64,000 nucleotides of DNA from Ectopseudomonas khazarica (GCF_004521985.1 NZ_SBHZ01000016.1:1-64000), one strand, 5' to 3'; positions 34,021-42,764 are shown, numbered from the stretch's first letter. The notes: generated by a model from the sequence alone, not told the origin. Translations and numbers: made by a program.

Positions 34021-35271
34021 ATGATTCACCGACTTGCCCGTTCCGCTATTGCTCAGCTGCTGATGGCCGTCCTGCTCGGCGGTATTCTCGGTGTCTGCGA
34101 TCCAGCTCTGGCAATCCAGATGAAACCGCTCAGCGAGCTGTTTCTTGGCATCATTGCCTGGGTGACGCCGCCGGTGATGTTCATCCTGCTCTGCTCCAGC
34201 GTCGCCAGGCTCGTCGGCCACCCTGGCAGCGCGACACTGGCATTGAAGACCTTGGGCTACTGGCAGCTGATGTCCATGCTGTCACTGAGCTGCGGCATCC
34301 TGTTGGCGCTGCTGTTGCAGCCTGGCAGCAGTGATGCCTCCCTGTCACCCACAGCGGCCGACAGCCAAACCGGTACGGACGTGATTGCGCAGCTGCCCGC
34401 CCTGGTGCTGCAGACGCTCGAGCAGAGCCTGATTCTCAAGGTGCTGCTTGCCGCGCTGATCTGCGGCTACCTGCTGGGGCTCTCGGGCCGAGCGGGTACG
34501 TCACTGCAGCGATACCTGGATCAGGGCGTCTCGCTGATCTTCGGACTGATGCGAGGCATCGTGCGCTTCGCCCCACTGGCCGCCTTCGCTGCCATCGCCT
34601 TCACCATCGGCAAGTACGGCATGACAGCCGCCATTCCGCTGTTGAAGTTCATCGCCACCCTGTACCTGGCCAGCCTCCTGTATGTCGCGCTGGTACTGGG
34701 CCTTGCGCTGCGCCTGCTCGGGTTGCGCCTGTGGCGCCTGATCCTCCACGTCAAAGAAGAACTGCTGCTGGTCGCCGCCACCGGCTCATCGGTAGCGGCT
34801 CTGCCGAAGCTGCTCGAGAAACTCGAAACGGCTGGGTGCAGCAGCCATGTCGCACGCCTGCTGCTGACCGGCGGCTACAGCTTCAACCTCAACGGTTCGA
34901 ATCTCTACCTGAGCGTGGCCATGATGTTTCTCGCACAGATGGCAGGAACCGATCTCAGCGCTCAGCAGCTCCTGCTGCTCCTGTTCGTCAGTCTGTTCAC
35001 CTCGTTGGGAGCGACCAGCGTCGCCGGCTCGGCTTTCGTCATCCTGACCGCCACACTGAGCGCTCTGCAGTTCGCCCCGCTGGAGCTGCTGGGTGTCCTG
35101 ATTGGCGTCGAACGCCTGATGAAGTGCCGCTCGCTGACCAATGTCCTGGGCAACTGCGTGGCCTGTCTGTTCATCAGCAAATGCCACGGTGCGCTGAATG
35201 TCGAGCAGGCTCGGTGCGTACTCGGCCGGCACCGCCAGCAGCGAAGCGCCCTGACGCTGAACGAGAAGTGA
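34021..35271 (+). CDS. Dicarboxylate/amino acid:cation symporter (DAACS family)
   Basis: 416 residues with eight or so membrane segments and the two re-entrant hairpins of the GltP/DctA family. Family landmarks include the serine-rich hairpin ATGSSVAALPKLLEKLE, the GGYSFNLNGSNLYLS segment (equivalent to NMDGT-type motif) and the late ATSVAGSAFVILTATLSAL hairpin. It would import C4-dicarboxylates such as fumarate, or acidic amino acids, with protons or sodium. It stands between the LysR gene and the convergent lyase operon, whose lyase would release fumarate in the periplasm. Confidence 0.88.
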   Translation: MIHRLARSAIAQLLMAVLLGGILGVCDPALAIQMKPLSELFLGIIAWVTPPVMFILLCSSVARLVGHPGSATLALKTLGYWQLMSMLSLSCGILLALLLQPGSSDASLSPTAADSQTGTDVIAQLPALVLQTLEQSLILKVLLAALICGYLLGLSGRAGTSLQRYLDQGVSLIFGLMRGIVRFAPLAAFAAIAFTIGKYGMTAAIPLLKFIATLYLASLLYVALVLGLALRLLGLRLWRLILHVKEELLLVAATGSSVAALPKLLEKLETAGCSSHVARLLLTGGYSFNLNGSNLYLSVAMMFLAQMAGTDLSAQQLLLLLFVSLFTSLGATSVAGSAFVILTATLSALQFAPLELLGVLIGVERLMKCRSLTNVLGNCVACLFISKCHGALNVEQARCVLGRHRQQRSALTLNEK

Positions 35272-35287
35272 CGGCCTGCCGCGCGGA

Positions 35288-35857
35288 CTATTCGCTTGCC
35301 TGCTGCAGCCGATAGCGCAGCCTGAGCCGACCTGGACCTCCGGCACTGCGTGCAGCATGGCGCCGCAGCAGTTCGGCCCCGGCCCCCTGGCCGACCAGGT
35401 CGACAACCTGCAGATCGGCAAGAGCTGGATGATCTGCGAGATAGCGCAACAGACCATCGACAACCGATAACGCGCGCACGCCTCTGCGGGCATATCCGGA
35501 GCGCGCTCCCCTGGCCCAGTCGTCCGTCTGCCAGGCCGGCATGTCAGAGCGAACCCTGGGGTCGCCAGGTTCAAGAAAGACAGGCGCCATCAGCAGTGTC
35601 TCATCGGCCAGGAATGACTCCCCGTCGGGCGCCGGGCCGAAAAGGATGACCGCCCGGCTCAGACCGACTGGCAGGTTGTAGAGATCTGCATTGGCGCCTA
35701 CCAGGATGGTGAAGGTAACCCCATCGCCACGCAGCCGCATGAACTGCATCGACAGCTTGCTCCTGGGTTCCACCGGGCCGCTCCCCGAGTACCACAAGGC
35801 GCCGCTACCGAGCATCGATAGCAGCGCCGCCAGCTGGAGCAGGTGACGCCTGCGCAC
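35288..35857 (-). CDS. Exported alpha/beta-hydrolase-like protein, apparently degenerate
   Basis: 189 residues from a GTG, with a signal peptide (RRRHLLQLAALLSMLGSGALW). The part resembling alpha/beta hydrolases has YNLPVGLSRAVILFGP, the middle PVFLEPGDPR...PAWQTDDWARG, and a nucleophile-elbow-like segment LVGQGAGAELLRRHA. In related exported Pseudomonas hydrolases I expect a GHSAGG-like elbow; here serine is replaced (GQGAG) and the chain stops about 25 residues later, before the catalytic His. It is either a truncated non-catalytic paralog or a decaying gene. It is the third gene of the porin-lyase operon, 12 bp after the lyase. Confidence 0.6.
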   Translation of the reverse strand: MRRRHLLQLAALLSMLGSGALWYSGSGPVEPRSKLSMQFMRLRGDGVTFTILVGANADLYNLPVGLSRAVILFGPAPDGESFLADETLLMAPVFLEPGDPRVRSDMPAWQTDDWARGARSGYARRGVRALSVVDGLLRYLADHPALADLQVVDLVGQGAGAELLRRHAARSAGGPGRLRLRYRLQQASE

Positions 35858-35869
35858 GGACCGAGACGA

Positions 35870-37459
35870 TCAGCGCGCGAGGCGGTCGAACGCCTTGTCC
35901 AGACGCTGCTCCGCATCGACCAGTCGCTGGCGATGCTCGCTCATCCAGCCCTGATCGCTCTTCAGGGTCTTCTGCGCCGCCGCGAGCATGCGCTTGACCT
36001 CGGCAGGTTGCGGCCCCCCCGTGCCCCTGCGGGTCTCCACCATGGTGCGTGGCGACAGCGTGGCACGGAACTCGGATTCACTCAGCGGCAACCGCTGCTC
36101 CTGCCACTTGTACTTCTGCGCCGCCTTGCTGAACAGCGCCTGGGCATCCGCGTAGGGAAAGGTCTTCGGCAGCAAGCCTTCCTTGCGCGCCTGCCCGACG
36201 ATCATGGAGGCGAAGCTGTGTCCTATGCGAAACGGCACCTTGTGCTCACGCTCGAGGGTGTCGGCCAGTTCCATCGACGTGGTCCAATCGTTGTCCAGTT
36301 CTTCCAGGGCACGCTCGGGGTTGATCACCAGGGCATCGAGTACCGAATCCAGACGCTTGAACATCTGCGTGGCCGACTCGAACAGGCCGAGCTCGTCGAA
36401 CGCGATCTTGTAGTCGGTCATGCCGGTCGTGACATTGTGCGCACGGATCGACGTGGCGCCGGCCAGTCCGACGACGTTGGACGCCGACTCGCGGGTGCGC
36501 ATCAACAGGCCCGGGTTGCGCTTCTGCGGCATGGCGCTGCTGGTATAGGTTGCCCCCTCCTCGAGCAGCAACCAGGGGCGGGTCTGGTGGTACTGGGTAT
36601 GAATGTCACCGATCAGTGCGCCCACGCGAATCGCTGACGAGGACGCGATACCGGCAGCCTCCAGCGGGATGTCGAAGGTCGATACCTGGCTGGAGTCCAG
36701 CGAGTTTTCGCGTACGCCATCGAAACCGAGCAGGCTCGCCAGGCGCTCTCGATTGAGCGGCCAGCCCGAGTTGGCCAGGACTGCGGTGCCCATCGGGCTG
36801 AGGTTGAGACGCCCGTAGAGTTCGTGAATGCGCTGGGCGTCACGCTGGAATGCCGCTTCGAACGCCAGCAGATAGTGCGCGTAGCTGATCGGCATGGCCT
36901 GCACACCGTTGGTATAGGCAGGAATCAGCGTGTCGACATTGTCGCCGGCGATTCTCAGCAGGCGTTCGCGCACGCTGTTGAGGCCGTCGCTGAAATCCAG
37001 CACCTGGGCGCGCAGCACCGCCAGGCGATAGGTCGCGTACATGTCCTGCCGACTGCGCCCGGAATGGATCAGCGATGCCTCGGGACCGATCTTGTCGATC
37101 ATGATCTTCTCGACCTGCAACACATCGCTGGGGCGCTTGCCATCGGCCTGCCCTGCCTGCTCGATGACATGCTGCACGCCACCGGCAATACGCTTGCCCT
37201 GCGGGGCACTGACGATACCTTCCTCGGTGAGCATGACGATGGAGGCCTTGTTGATGCGGTTCATCCAGGCGAACTGGCTTTCGTAGGCACCGCCTTTCAG
37301 CGCACGTTTGTCGGTACTCGCACCGATCCTGGCGGCCTGCTCGGCACACTCGGCAGTGGTGTTGCAGGGGACGTCGGCGGTATTGGCGGCCTGGAGGCTG
37401 AGCGGCAGGAACAACGCGGCGCTGATGGCCAGGTGCAACAGGGTCTTGTGGGTCTTCAT
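35870..37459 (-). CDS. Periplasmic argininosuccinate-lyase-like enzyme (fumarase/aspartase superfamily)
   Basis: 529 residues with a signal peptide (MKTHKTLLHLAISAALFLPL...LQAA). The superfamily signature SSAMPQKRNPG is intact in the position of the flexible SS-loop, and HSGRSRQDMYAT and the GVQAMPISYAHYLLAF region match the ASL/EDDS-lyase branch. These homotetrameric enzymes cleave a C-N bond of N-succinyl amines to fumarate plus an amine. Ordinary ArgH is cytoplasmic and about 465 residues; export is unusual and suggests digestion of an external aminocarboxylate. It lies between an OprD-like porin and the hydrolase-like gene. Confidence 0.85.
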   Translation of the reverse strand: MKTHKTLLHLAISAALFLPLSLQAANTADVPCNTTAECAEQAARIGASTDKRALKGGAYESQFAWMNRINKASIVMLTEEGIVSAPQGKRIAGGVQHVIEQAGQADGKRPSDVLQVEKIMIDKIGPEASLIHSGRSRQDMYATYRLAVLRAQVLDFSDGLNSVRERLLRIAGDNVDTLIPAYTNGVQAMPISYAHYLLAFEAAFQRDAQRIHELYGRLNLSPMGTAVLANSGWPLNRERLASLLGFDGVRENSLDSSQVSTFDIPLEAAGIASSSAIRVGALIGDIHTQYHQTRPWLLLEEGATYTSSAMPQKRNPGLLMRTRESASNVVGLAGATSIRAHNVTTGMTDYKIAFDELGLFESATQMFKRLDSVLDALVINPERALEELDNDWTTSMELADTLEREHKVPFRIGHSFASMIVGQARKEGLLPKTFPYADAQALFSKAAQKYKWQEQRLPLSESEFRATLSPRTMVETRRGTGGPQPAEVKRMLAAAQKTLKSDQGWMSEHRQRLVDAEQRLDKAFDRLAR

Positions 37460-37518
37460 GCATGAATCCTCGCGAATGCACCGGGCCGCAGCGGGCCCGG
37501 TATCTGGCAGAAAAGGGA

Positions 37519-38760
37519 TCAGAACAGCGGCAGGGTGTAGCTGAAGATCAGGCGGTTCTGATCGATGTCGTTACCGCCGTTGCTGCGATAGGTACCGTTC
37601 CGCCATTTGACGCCGAAGTTCTTCAGCGGGCCGTTCTGCACGACATAGGCAATGTCGGTGTTGCGCTCCCACTCCTTGCCCTCACGACCGCCGGCGCGTT
37701 CGAAGTTGTCGCCGCTGATGTAGCGGGTCATGAAGGTCAGGCCAGGCAGCCCCAGCGCGGTGAAGTCGTAGTCGTAACGCACCTGCCAGGAGCGCTCCTC
37801 GGGGCTGGCGAAATCCGCCGAGATCATCACGTAGTTGACCAGGAAGGAGTTGGTGCCTTCGATATGCGGAAAGCCCGTATCGCCACTCATCTTCTGATAC
37901 GCCACACCGAACGAGTGGCTGTTGAGGTTGTAGGTGAACCTGGCACCGACGGCCGTGTTGTCGACGTTGCTGTTGCCATCATGGGTGGAGCGGGCATAGC
38001 GAATGTCACTGTCGAACGAATGCCCGTCCCTGATGGGCAGGTGATGACGCAGGCTGACGATGTGTTGCTTGTAGTTCTGCTCCAGGTGCCCGTAGTTGTA
38101 GGCGGTACTCAGCTGCTTGGACCACTTGTAGCTGGCCCCTGCGAAGTTGAATTCGTCGCTGGCCTGGCCACCTCGGATGCCCTTGCCGGCGACCAGCATG
38201 TCATCACTGGCACTGGAGTTGCGCAGGCTGTTCTGCGTCAGTTGGCCAACGTCCAGCGTCAGCCCGTCGATTTCTCGGGATTGCAGCTGTGCGCCCCGGA
38301 AGGTCTGCGGCAGCAGACGAGAATCACTGGGCAGGACCGTCGGCAGTTTCGGGATCAAGGTACCGACATGCAGCGTGCTCTTGGAGATGCGCGCCTTGGC
38401 GGTAAAACCCAACTGGCTGTAATCATCGGGGGCCTTGTCGTCGCCCACCGGCAGCAGGCCGGTACCCTGGCGATCAGGACCGGAGTCGAGCTTCAGGCCA
38501 AGCAGGCCCAGCGCATCGACACCGAAGCCTATCGGCCCCTCGGTGAAGCCGGACTGATAGTTGAGCAGAAACCCTTGTGCCCACTCGTCCCGCTTGGACT
38601 GGCTGGCGCCGTCCTGGCGAAAGTCATGGTTCATGTAGAAGTTGCGTAACTCGACGGAGGCCTTGCTGTCTTCGAAGAAGGCGGCGCTGGCGACGACGGG
38701 AAAGGCAAGGGAGCTGCCCACTGCGAGGAGTGCGGGCAGGCGCGAGGTAGGTCGTATCAT
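37519..38760 (-). CDS. OprD family outer-membrane porin
   Basis: 413 residues from the ATG at 38760 (GAGG 7 nt upstream; several methionines precede it). Signal peptide ending VVASAAF, then the OprD barrel: FFEDSKASVELRNFYMNHDF, QSGFTEGPIGFGVDALGLLGLKLD and the C-terminal YTLPLF. Members of the OprD/OpdA group are 18-stranded channels for specific carboxylates or basic amino acids. It heads the leftward operon with the exported lyase, so it probably admits the lyase substrate. The 138-bp upstream region is strongly AT-rich and likely carries the promoter. Confidence 0.92.
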   Translation of the reverse strand: MIRPTSRLPALLAVGSSLAFPVVASAAFFEDSKASVELRNFYMNHDFRQDGASQSKRDEWAQGFLLNYQSGFTEGPIGFGVDALGLLGLKLDSGPDRQGTGLLPVGDDKAPDDYSQLGFTAKARISKSTLHVGTLIPKLPTVLPSDSRLLPQTFRGAQLQSREIDGLTLDVGQLTQNSLRNSSASDDMLVAGKGIRGGQASDEFNFAGASYKWSKQLSTAYNYGHLEQNYKQHIVSLRHHLPIRDGHSFDSDIRYARSTHDGNSNVDNTAVGARFTYNLNSHSFGVAYQKMSGDTGFPHIEGTNSFLVNYVMISADFASPEERSWQVRYDYDFTALGLPGLTFMTRYISGDNFERAGGREGKEWERNTDIAYVVQNGPLKNFGVKWRNGTYRSNGGNDIDQNRLIFSYTLPLF

Positions 38761-38898
38761 TTTCATGCCTCGATTCATTGTTTTTGTTAGCGACCAGGCA
38801 ACTGGCAAGGGGATGCTAAAGACAACGAATAGAGATTAAAAATATATAAATAGTCTCGACATGATACTTACAAAATATGCATAACCCCCTCCCCCATC
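38761..38898 (-). promoter_or_regulatory. AT-rich leader region of the porin-lyase operon
   Basis: 138 bp between the ato-type regulator's stop and the porin start, with a long AT-rich tract (about 38820-38890, including AAAAATATATAAATAG) unlike its surroundings. It most likely holds the porin promoter and regulator sites; no specific box is assigned. Confidence 0.4.
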
Positions 38899-39786
38899 TC
38901 AGTCCAAGCGAGCGGTCGTCATCAGCACCTCGCTCAACGCCTGCGCCGCGCTGGACAACTGATGCCCGGCCAGGTGCAACAGACCCACACGGCGCGAGAC
39001 CTGCGGCTCGCTGAGCGGCAGGCAGCGGGCGCCCAGGTCTTCCATCTGCTGGCGACATAGCTGCGGCACCGCGCTGACGCCCAGGCCTTCGGCGACCATG
39101 CGTCCGACCGTCACCAGCTGGTGGCTCTCGAACGCCACCGGCAGCTTGCCATGCCGGGCGATCACGCTGTCTTCCAGCAGCAGGCGGACTGCCGAGGGCC
39201 GCTGCAGGGTGATGAAGGGCTGCTCCAGCAACTGCGCCCAGGTCAGCGCGGACTGCCCGGCCAGCTCGCTGCCGGCCGGCACCACGGCGACGAAGCGATC
39301 GTCGTACAGCGCGGTGAACTGCAGGCCGTCGAGGGTCGCCGGCTCGAAGGCGATACCCAGTTCGACACGGCCATCGCGCACCATCTCCATCACCTGCTCG
39401 TTGATCACGTCATGCACCGCCACGTTGACCCGCGGATAGGCATCGCGGAACGCGCGCAACGCCGCCGGCAGGCGGTTGCCGGCGAACGACGGCATGGCCG
39501 CCACCGCCACCTTGCCCATCTGCAGGGTGAAGTGCTGGCGCAGCAGGTCCTCGGCATTGTCCCAGTCGGCCAGCAGGCGCACGGCGATCGGCAGCAAGGT
39601 CTCGCCTTCGGGGGTCAGCGCCACGCTGCGGGTGGTGCGTACCAGCAACTGGCCGCCCAGGGACTGCTCCAGGTTCTTGATCGCCAGGCTCAGCGCCGGC
39701 TGCGACAGGTGCAGGCGCTCGCAGGCCTGGGCGAAGCTCAGGCTCTGCGCCACGGCGAGAAAGGCGCGTAGCTGCTTGACGGTCAT
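38899..39786 (-). CDS. dhcR: LysR family regulator of the CoA-transferase/thiolase cluster
   Basis: 295 residues from the ATG at 39786. The winged helix is MTVKQLRAFLAVAQSLSFAQ and SQPALSLAIKNLEQSLGG, followed by PBP2_CidR/LysR-type effector domain. It is divergent from the CoA-transferase genes with a 119-bp spacer. In P. aeruginosa the equivalent gene beside PA1999-PA2002, DhcR, activates the dehydrocarnitine CoA-transferase genes; the symbol is given by context and memory and not by sequence proof. Confidence 0.75.
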   Translation of the reverse strand: MTVKQLRAFLAVAQSLSFAQACERLHLSQPALSLAIKNLEQSLGGQLLVRTTRSVALTPEGETLLPIAVRLLADWDNAEDLLRQHFTLQMGKVAVAAMPSFAGNRLPAALRAFRDAYPRVNVAVHDVINEQVMEMVRDGRVELGIAFEPATLDGLQFTALYDDRFVAVVPAGSELAGQSALTWAQLLEQPFITLQRPSAVRLLLEDSVIARHGKLPVAFESHQLVTVGRMVAEGLGVSAVPQLCRQQMEDLGARCLPLSEPQVSRRVGLLHLAGHQLSSAAQALSEVLMTTARLD

Positions 39787-39905
39787 TGATTTATTTACCT
39801 GATCAATCAAGAGGAAAAACAAACTTAACAAATAAGCCCGCAGCGATGAAGCTTGGACACAGCCTGGCAGTGCTCCTGCCCCACAACAACAAGAGGCAGC
39901 CTCGA

Positions 39906-40604
39906 ATGAGCGGACTCGACAAACGCGTCGGCAGCTATGAAGAAGCCCTGCACGGCCTGCAGGACGGCATGACCGTACTGGCCGGCGGCTTCGGCCTGTG
40001 CGGCATCCCCGAGAACCTGATCGCGGAGATCCGTCGCCGTGGCGTGCGCGACCTCACCGTGGTCTCCAACAACTGCGGTGTCGACGGCTTCGGTCTCGGC
40101 GTGCTGCTGGAAGACCGGCAGATCCGCAAGATGATCGCCTCCTACGTCGGCGAGAACGCCCTGTTCGAACAGCAGCTGCTCAGCGGCGAGCTGGAAGTCG
40201 AACTCACCCCGCAAGGCACCCTGGCCGAGAAGCTGCGCGCCGGTGGCGCCGGCATTCCTGCCTTCTTCACCGCCACGGGTTACGGCACGCCGGTCGCCGA
40301 GGGCAAGGAAGCGCGCGAGATCGACGGCCGTCACTACATCCTCGAACCGGCCATCACCGGCGACTTCGCCATCGTCAAGGGCTGGAAGGCCGACCATTTC
40401 GGCAACGTGGTCTACCGCCACACCGCGCAGAACTTCAACCCGGTGGTCGCCAGTGCCGGACGCATCACCGTGGTCGAGGTGGAAGAGATCGTGGAACCCG
40501 GCGAACTCGACCCGACGCAGATTCACACCCCCGGCATCTACGTCGACCGGCTGATCTGCGGCACCTTCGAGAAACGTATCGAAAAACGCACCCTGCGCAG
40601 CTAG
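39906..40604 (+). CDS. scoA: 3-oxoacid CoA-transferase subunit A
   Basis: 232 residues from the ATG at 39906. The subunit A signature VLAGGFGLCGIPENLIAEI and the AGAGIPAFFTATGYGT segment are clear, followed by AEGKEAREIDGRHYILE. With subunit B it transfers CoA from succinyl-CoA (or another acyl-CoA) to acetoacetate or, in the DhcAB version, to 3-dehydrocarnitine. The neighbouring LysR regulator, thiolase and AtoE fit both readings. Upstream methionines at 39786 belong to the promoter region. A 134-bp repeat separates this gene from subunit B. Confidence 0.9.
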   Translation: MSGLDKRVGSYEEALHGLQDGMTVLAGGFGLCGIPENLIAEIRRRGVRDLTVVSNNCGVDGFGLGVLLEDRQIRKMIASYVGENALFEQQLLSGELEVELTPQGTLAEKLRAGGAGIPAFFTATGYGTPVAEGKEAREIDGRHYILEPAITGDFAIVKGWKADHFGNVVYRHTAQNFNPVVASAGRITVVEVEEIVEPGELDPTQIHTPGIYVDRLICGTFEKRIEKRTLRS

Positions 40605-40606
40605 CA

Positions 40607-40740
40607 GGTTGCTGAACAACGTCAGCGAGACAGCCGAGACAAGGCAGGAACAGGCAGGCAAGCGCAGTTCACGCGCAGTGAATCAGTACCTTGAGCCCGT
40701 TTTCAACGCCGTCGGCCACGCAGGCAGTTCTTCAGCAGCC
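40607..40740. repeat. MITE-like intergenic repeat between scoA and scoB
   Basis: 134 bp bounded by imperfect inverted ends: GGTTGCTGAACAAC (40607-40620) against the complement of GTTCTTCAGCAGCC (40727-40740), 12 of 14 matching. The interior (AAGGCAGGAACAGGC...GCGCAGTTCACGCGCAGTGA) resembles the second copy at about 42908-43057. It starts 2 bp after the scoA stop and encodes nothing. Confidence 0.7.
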
Positions 40741-40757
40741 GCCAAGAGGATAAGAGC

Positions 40758-41414
40758 ATGGCACTAACCCGTGAACAAATGGCCCAGCGCGTCGCCCGCG
40801 AGCTGCAGGATGGTTTCTACGTCAACCTGGGCATCGGCATTCCCACCCTGGTGGCCAACTACGTGCCCGAGGGCATGCAGGTGATGCTGCAATCGGAAAA
40901 CGGTCTGCTCGGCATGGGCGCCTTTCCGAGCGAGGACGAAGTCGACGCCGACATGATCAATGCCGGCAAGCAGACGGTCACCGCCGTCAAGGGCGCGGCG
41001 ATCTTCGACTCGGCGCAATCCTTCGCCATGATCCGTGGCGGCCATGTAGACCTGACCGTGCTCGGCGCCTTCGAGGTGGACGTGCGCGGCAACATCGCCT
41101 CATGGATGATCCCCGGCAAGCTGGTCAAGGGCATGGGCGGCGCCATGGACCTGGTGGCCGGTGCCGACAACATCATCGTCACCATGACCCACGCCTCCAA
41201 GGACGGCGAGTCCAAGCTGCTGGAACACTGCAGCCTGCCGCTGACCGGTTGCGGCTGCATCCGCAAGGTACTGACCGACCTGGCCTACCTGGAGATCGAG
41301 GACAACGCGTTCGTCCTGCGCGAGCGAGCCCCTGGGGTCAGCGTCGAGGAAATCGTCGCCAAGACCGCCGGCAAGCTGATCGTCCCCGAACACGTGCCGG
41401 AAATGAGCTTCTAA
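40758..41414 (+). CDS. scoB: 3-oxoacid CoA-transferase subunit B
   Basis: 218 residues. The catalytic glutamate lies in QSENGLLGMG, preceded by NLGIGIPTLVANYVPEGM; the middle contains IRGGHVDLTVLGAFEVD and the substrate-site GKLVKGMGGAMDLV. It pairs with subunit A despite the 153-bp spacer carrying a repeat. Its stop is followed by a strong factor-independent terminator, so the thiolase gene needs its own promoter or read-through. Confidence 0.92.
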   Translation: MALTREQMAQRVARELQDGFYVNLGIGIPTLVANYVPEGMQVMLQSENGLLGMGAFPSEDEVDADMINAGKQTVTAVKGAAIFDSAQSFAMIRGGHVDLTVLGAFEVDVRGNIASWMIPGKLVKGMGGAMDLVAGADNIIVTMTHASKDGESKLLEHCSLPLTGCGCIRKVLTDLAYLEIEDNAFVLRERAPGVSVEEIVAKTAGKLIVPEHVPEMSF

Positions 41415-41423
41415 GTTGTCTAC

Positions 41424-41467
41424 CGTTCCGTAGGCGCCACCACGCACGGCGTCTACGGAACGTTTTT
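41424..41467 (+). terminator. Strong rho-independent terminator after scoB
   Basis: 15-bp stem with one mismatch (41424-41438 and 41448-41462; arms CGTTCCGTAG... / ...CTACGGAACG), 9-nt loop, followed at once by TTTTT (41463-41467). It lies inside what would otherwise look like a scoAB-thiolase operon. Confidence 0.9.
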
Positions 41468-41469
41468 CT

Positions 41470-41530
41470 ACATGGCGGGAGGCACTTCAGCGGCGAGCCT
41501 GTCTCGTCGCGGCTCAGCCCCTCCCACGCT
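41470..41530. repeat. REP-like palindrome before the thiolase gene
   Basis: ATGGCGGGAGGCACTTCAGC and the later CGCGGCTCAGCCCCTCCCAC form a long imperfect inverted repeat of the GGGAGGGGCTtnaGCCGCGA type found widely between Pseudomonas genes. It is non-coding. Confidence 0.55.
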
Positions 41531-41561
41531 ACGCGGCCCATCAGCCGAGAGGAGTCACCCC

Positions 41562-42740
41562 ATGCAAGACGTCGTCATCGTCGCCGCCACCCGTACCGCG
41601 ATCGGCAGTTTCCAGGGCAGCCTGGCCGAGGTCCCCGCCCCCGAGCTCGGCGCCATCGTCATCAGGCGTCTGCTGGAGCAGACCGGCCTCGACGCCGCCC
41701 AGGTCGATGAAGTGATCCTCGGCCAGGTGCTCACCGCAGGCTCCGGGCAGAACCCCGCACGCCAGGCTGCGATCCGCGCCGGCCTGCCGCACGCCGTGCC
41801 GGCGATGACCCTGAACAAGGTCTGCGGCTCGGGCCTGAAAGCCCTGCACCTGGCGACCCAGGCCATCCGCTGCGGCGACGCCGAGGTGGTGATCGCCGGC
41901 GGCATGGAGAACATGAGCCTGTCGCCCTACGTATTGCCCAAGGCCCGTACCGGCCTGCGCATGGGCCATGCGCAGATGCTCGACAGCATGATCGTCGACG
42001 GCCTGTGGGACGCCTTCAACGACTACCACATGGGTATCACTGCCGAGAACCTGGTGGAGAAGTACGCTATCAGCCGTGAAGCCCAGGATGCCTTCGCCGC
42101 CGCCTCGCAACAGAAAGCCGTGGCCGCCATCGAAACCGGTCGTTTCGATGCCGAGATCACCCCGGTGCTGATCCCGCAGCGCAAGGGCGACCCGCTCGCC
42201 TTCGCCCGTGACGAGCAGCCACGCGCCGGGACCACCGCCGACAGCCTGGCCAAGCTCAAGCCCGCCTTCAAGAAGGACGGCAGCGTCACCGCCGGCAATG
42301 CCTCCAGCCTCAACGACGGTGCCGCTGCGGTGCTGCTGATGAGCGCCGCCAAGGCGCAGACACTGGGGCTGCCGGTGCTGGCGAAGATCGCCGGCTACGC
42401 CAACGCCGGCGTCGATCCGGCGATCATGGGTATCGCCCCGGTATCCGCCACTCGCCGCTGCCTGGACAAGGCCGGCTGGAGCCTGGCCGACCTGGACCTG
42501 ATCGAAGCCAACGAAGCGTTCGCTGCACAGGCGCTGTCGGTGGGCCAGGAGCTGGGCTGGGATGCCGACAAGGTCAACGTCAATGGCGGCGCCATCGCCC
42601 TTGGCCACCCCATCGGTGCTTCGGGCTGCCGCGTGCTGGTCAGCCTGCTGCACGAGATGATCCGCCGCGACGCCAGGAAAGGCCTGGCCACCCTGTGCAT
42701 CGGTGGCGGTCAGGGCGTGGCGCTGGCCATCGAGCGCTGA
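41562..42740 (+). CDS. atoB: Acetyl-CoA C-acetyltransferase (thiolase)
   Basis: 392 residues from the ATG at 41562 (AGGAG 8 nt upstream). Thiolase active-site elements: nucleophile cysteine in NKVCGSGLKALHL, GGMENMS, the GGAIALGHPIGASG histidine and the second cysteine in TLCIGGGQGVAL. It thiolytically splits acetoacetyl-CoA into two acetyl-CoA, or other 3-ketoacyl-CoAs, completing acetoacetate use after the CoA-transferase. A terminator and repeat lie upstream, and a hairpin plus repeats downstream. Confidence 0.92.
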   Translation: MQDVVIVAATRTAIGSFQGSLAEVPAPELGAIVIRRLLEQTGLDAAQVDEVILGQVLTAGSGQNPARQAAIRAGLPHAVPAMTLNKVCGSGLKALHLATQAIRCGDAEVVIAGGMENMSLSPYVLPKARTGLRMGHAQMLDSMIVDGLWDAFNDYHMGITAENLVEKYAISREAQDAFAAASQQKAVAAIETGRFDAEITPVLIPQRKGDPLAFARDEQPRAGTTADSLAKLKPAFKKDGSVTAGNASSLNDGAAAVLLMSAAKAQTLGLPVLAKIAGYANAGVDPAIMGIAPVSATRRCLDKAGWSLADLDLIEANEAFAAQALSVGQELGWDADKVNVNGGAIALGHPIGASGCRVLVSLLHEMIRRDARKGLATLCIGGGQGVALAIER

Positions 42741-42743
42741 CCC

Positions 42744-42764
42744 GCAGGGTGGTTCACACCCTGC
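42744..42764 (+). terminator. Hairpin after the thiolase gene
   Basis: Perfect 8-bp stem GCAGGGTG / CACCCTGC (42744-42751, 42757-42764), 5-nt loop, 4 bp after the stop. No T run follows, so termination would be weak. Confidence 0.4.

Noticed and set aside
32973..38760. The lyase as the arginine-biosynthesis ArgH
   Set aside because: It is exported, longer than ArgH and grouped with a porin and symporter, so a housekeeping role in arginine synthesis is unlikely.
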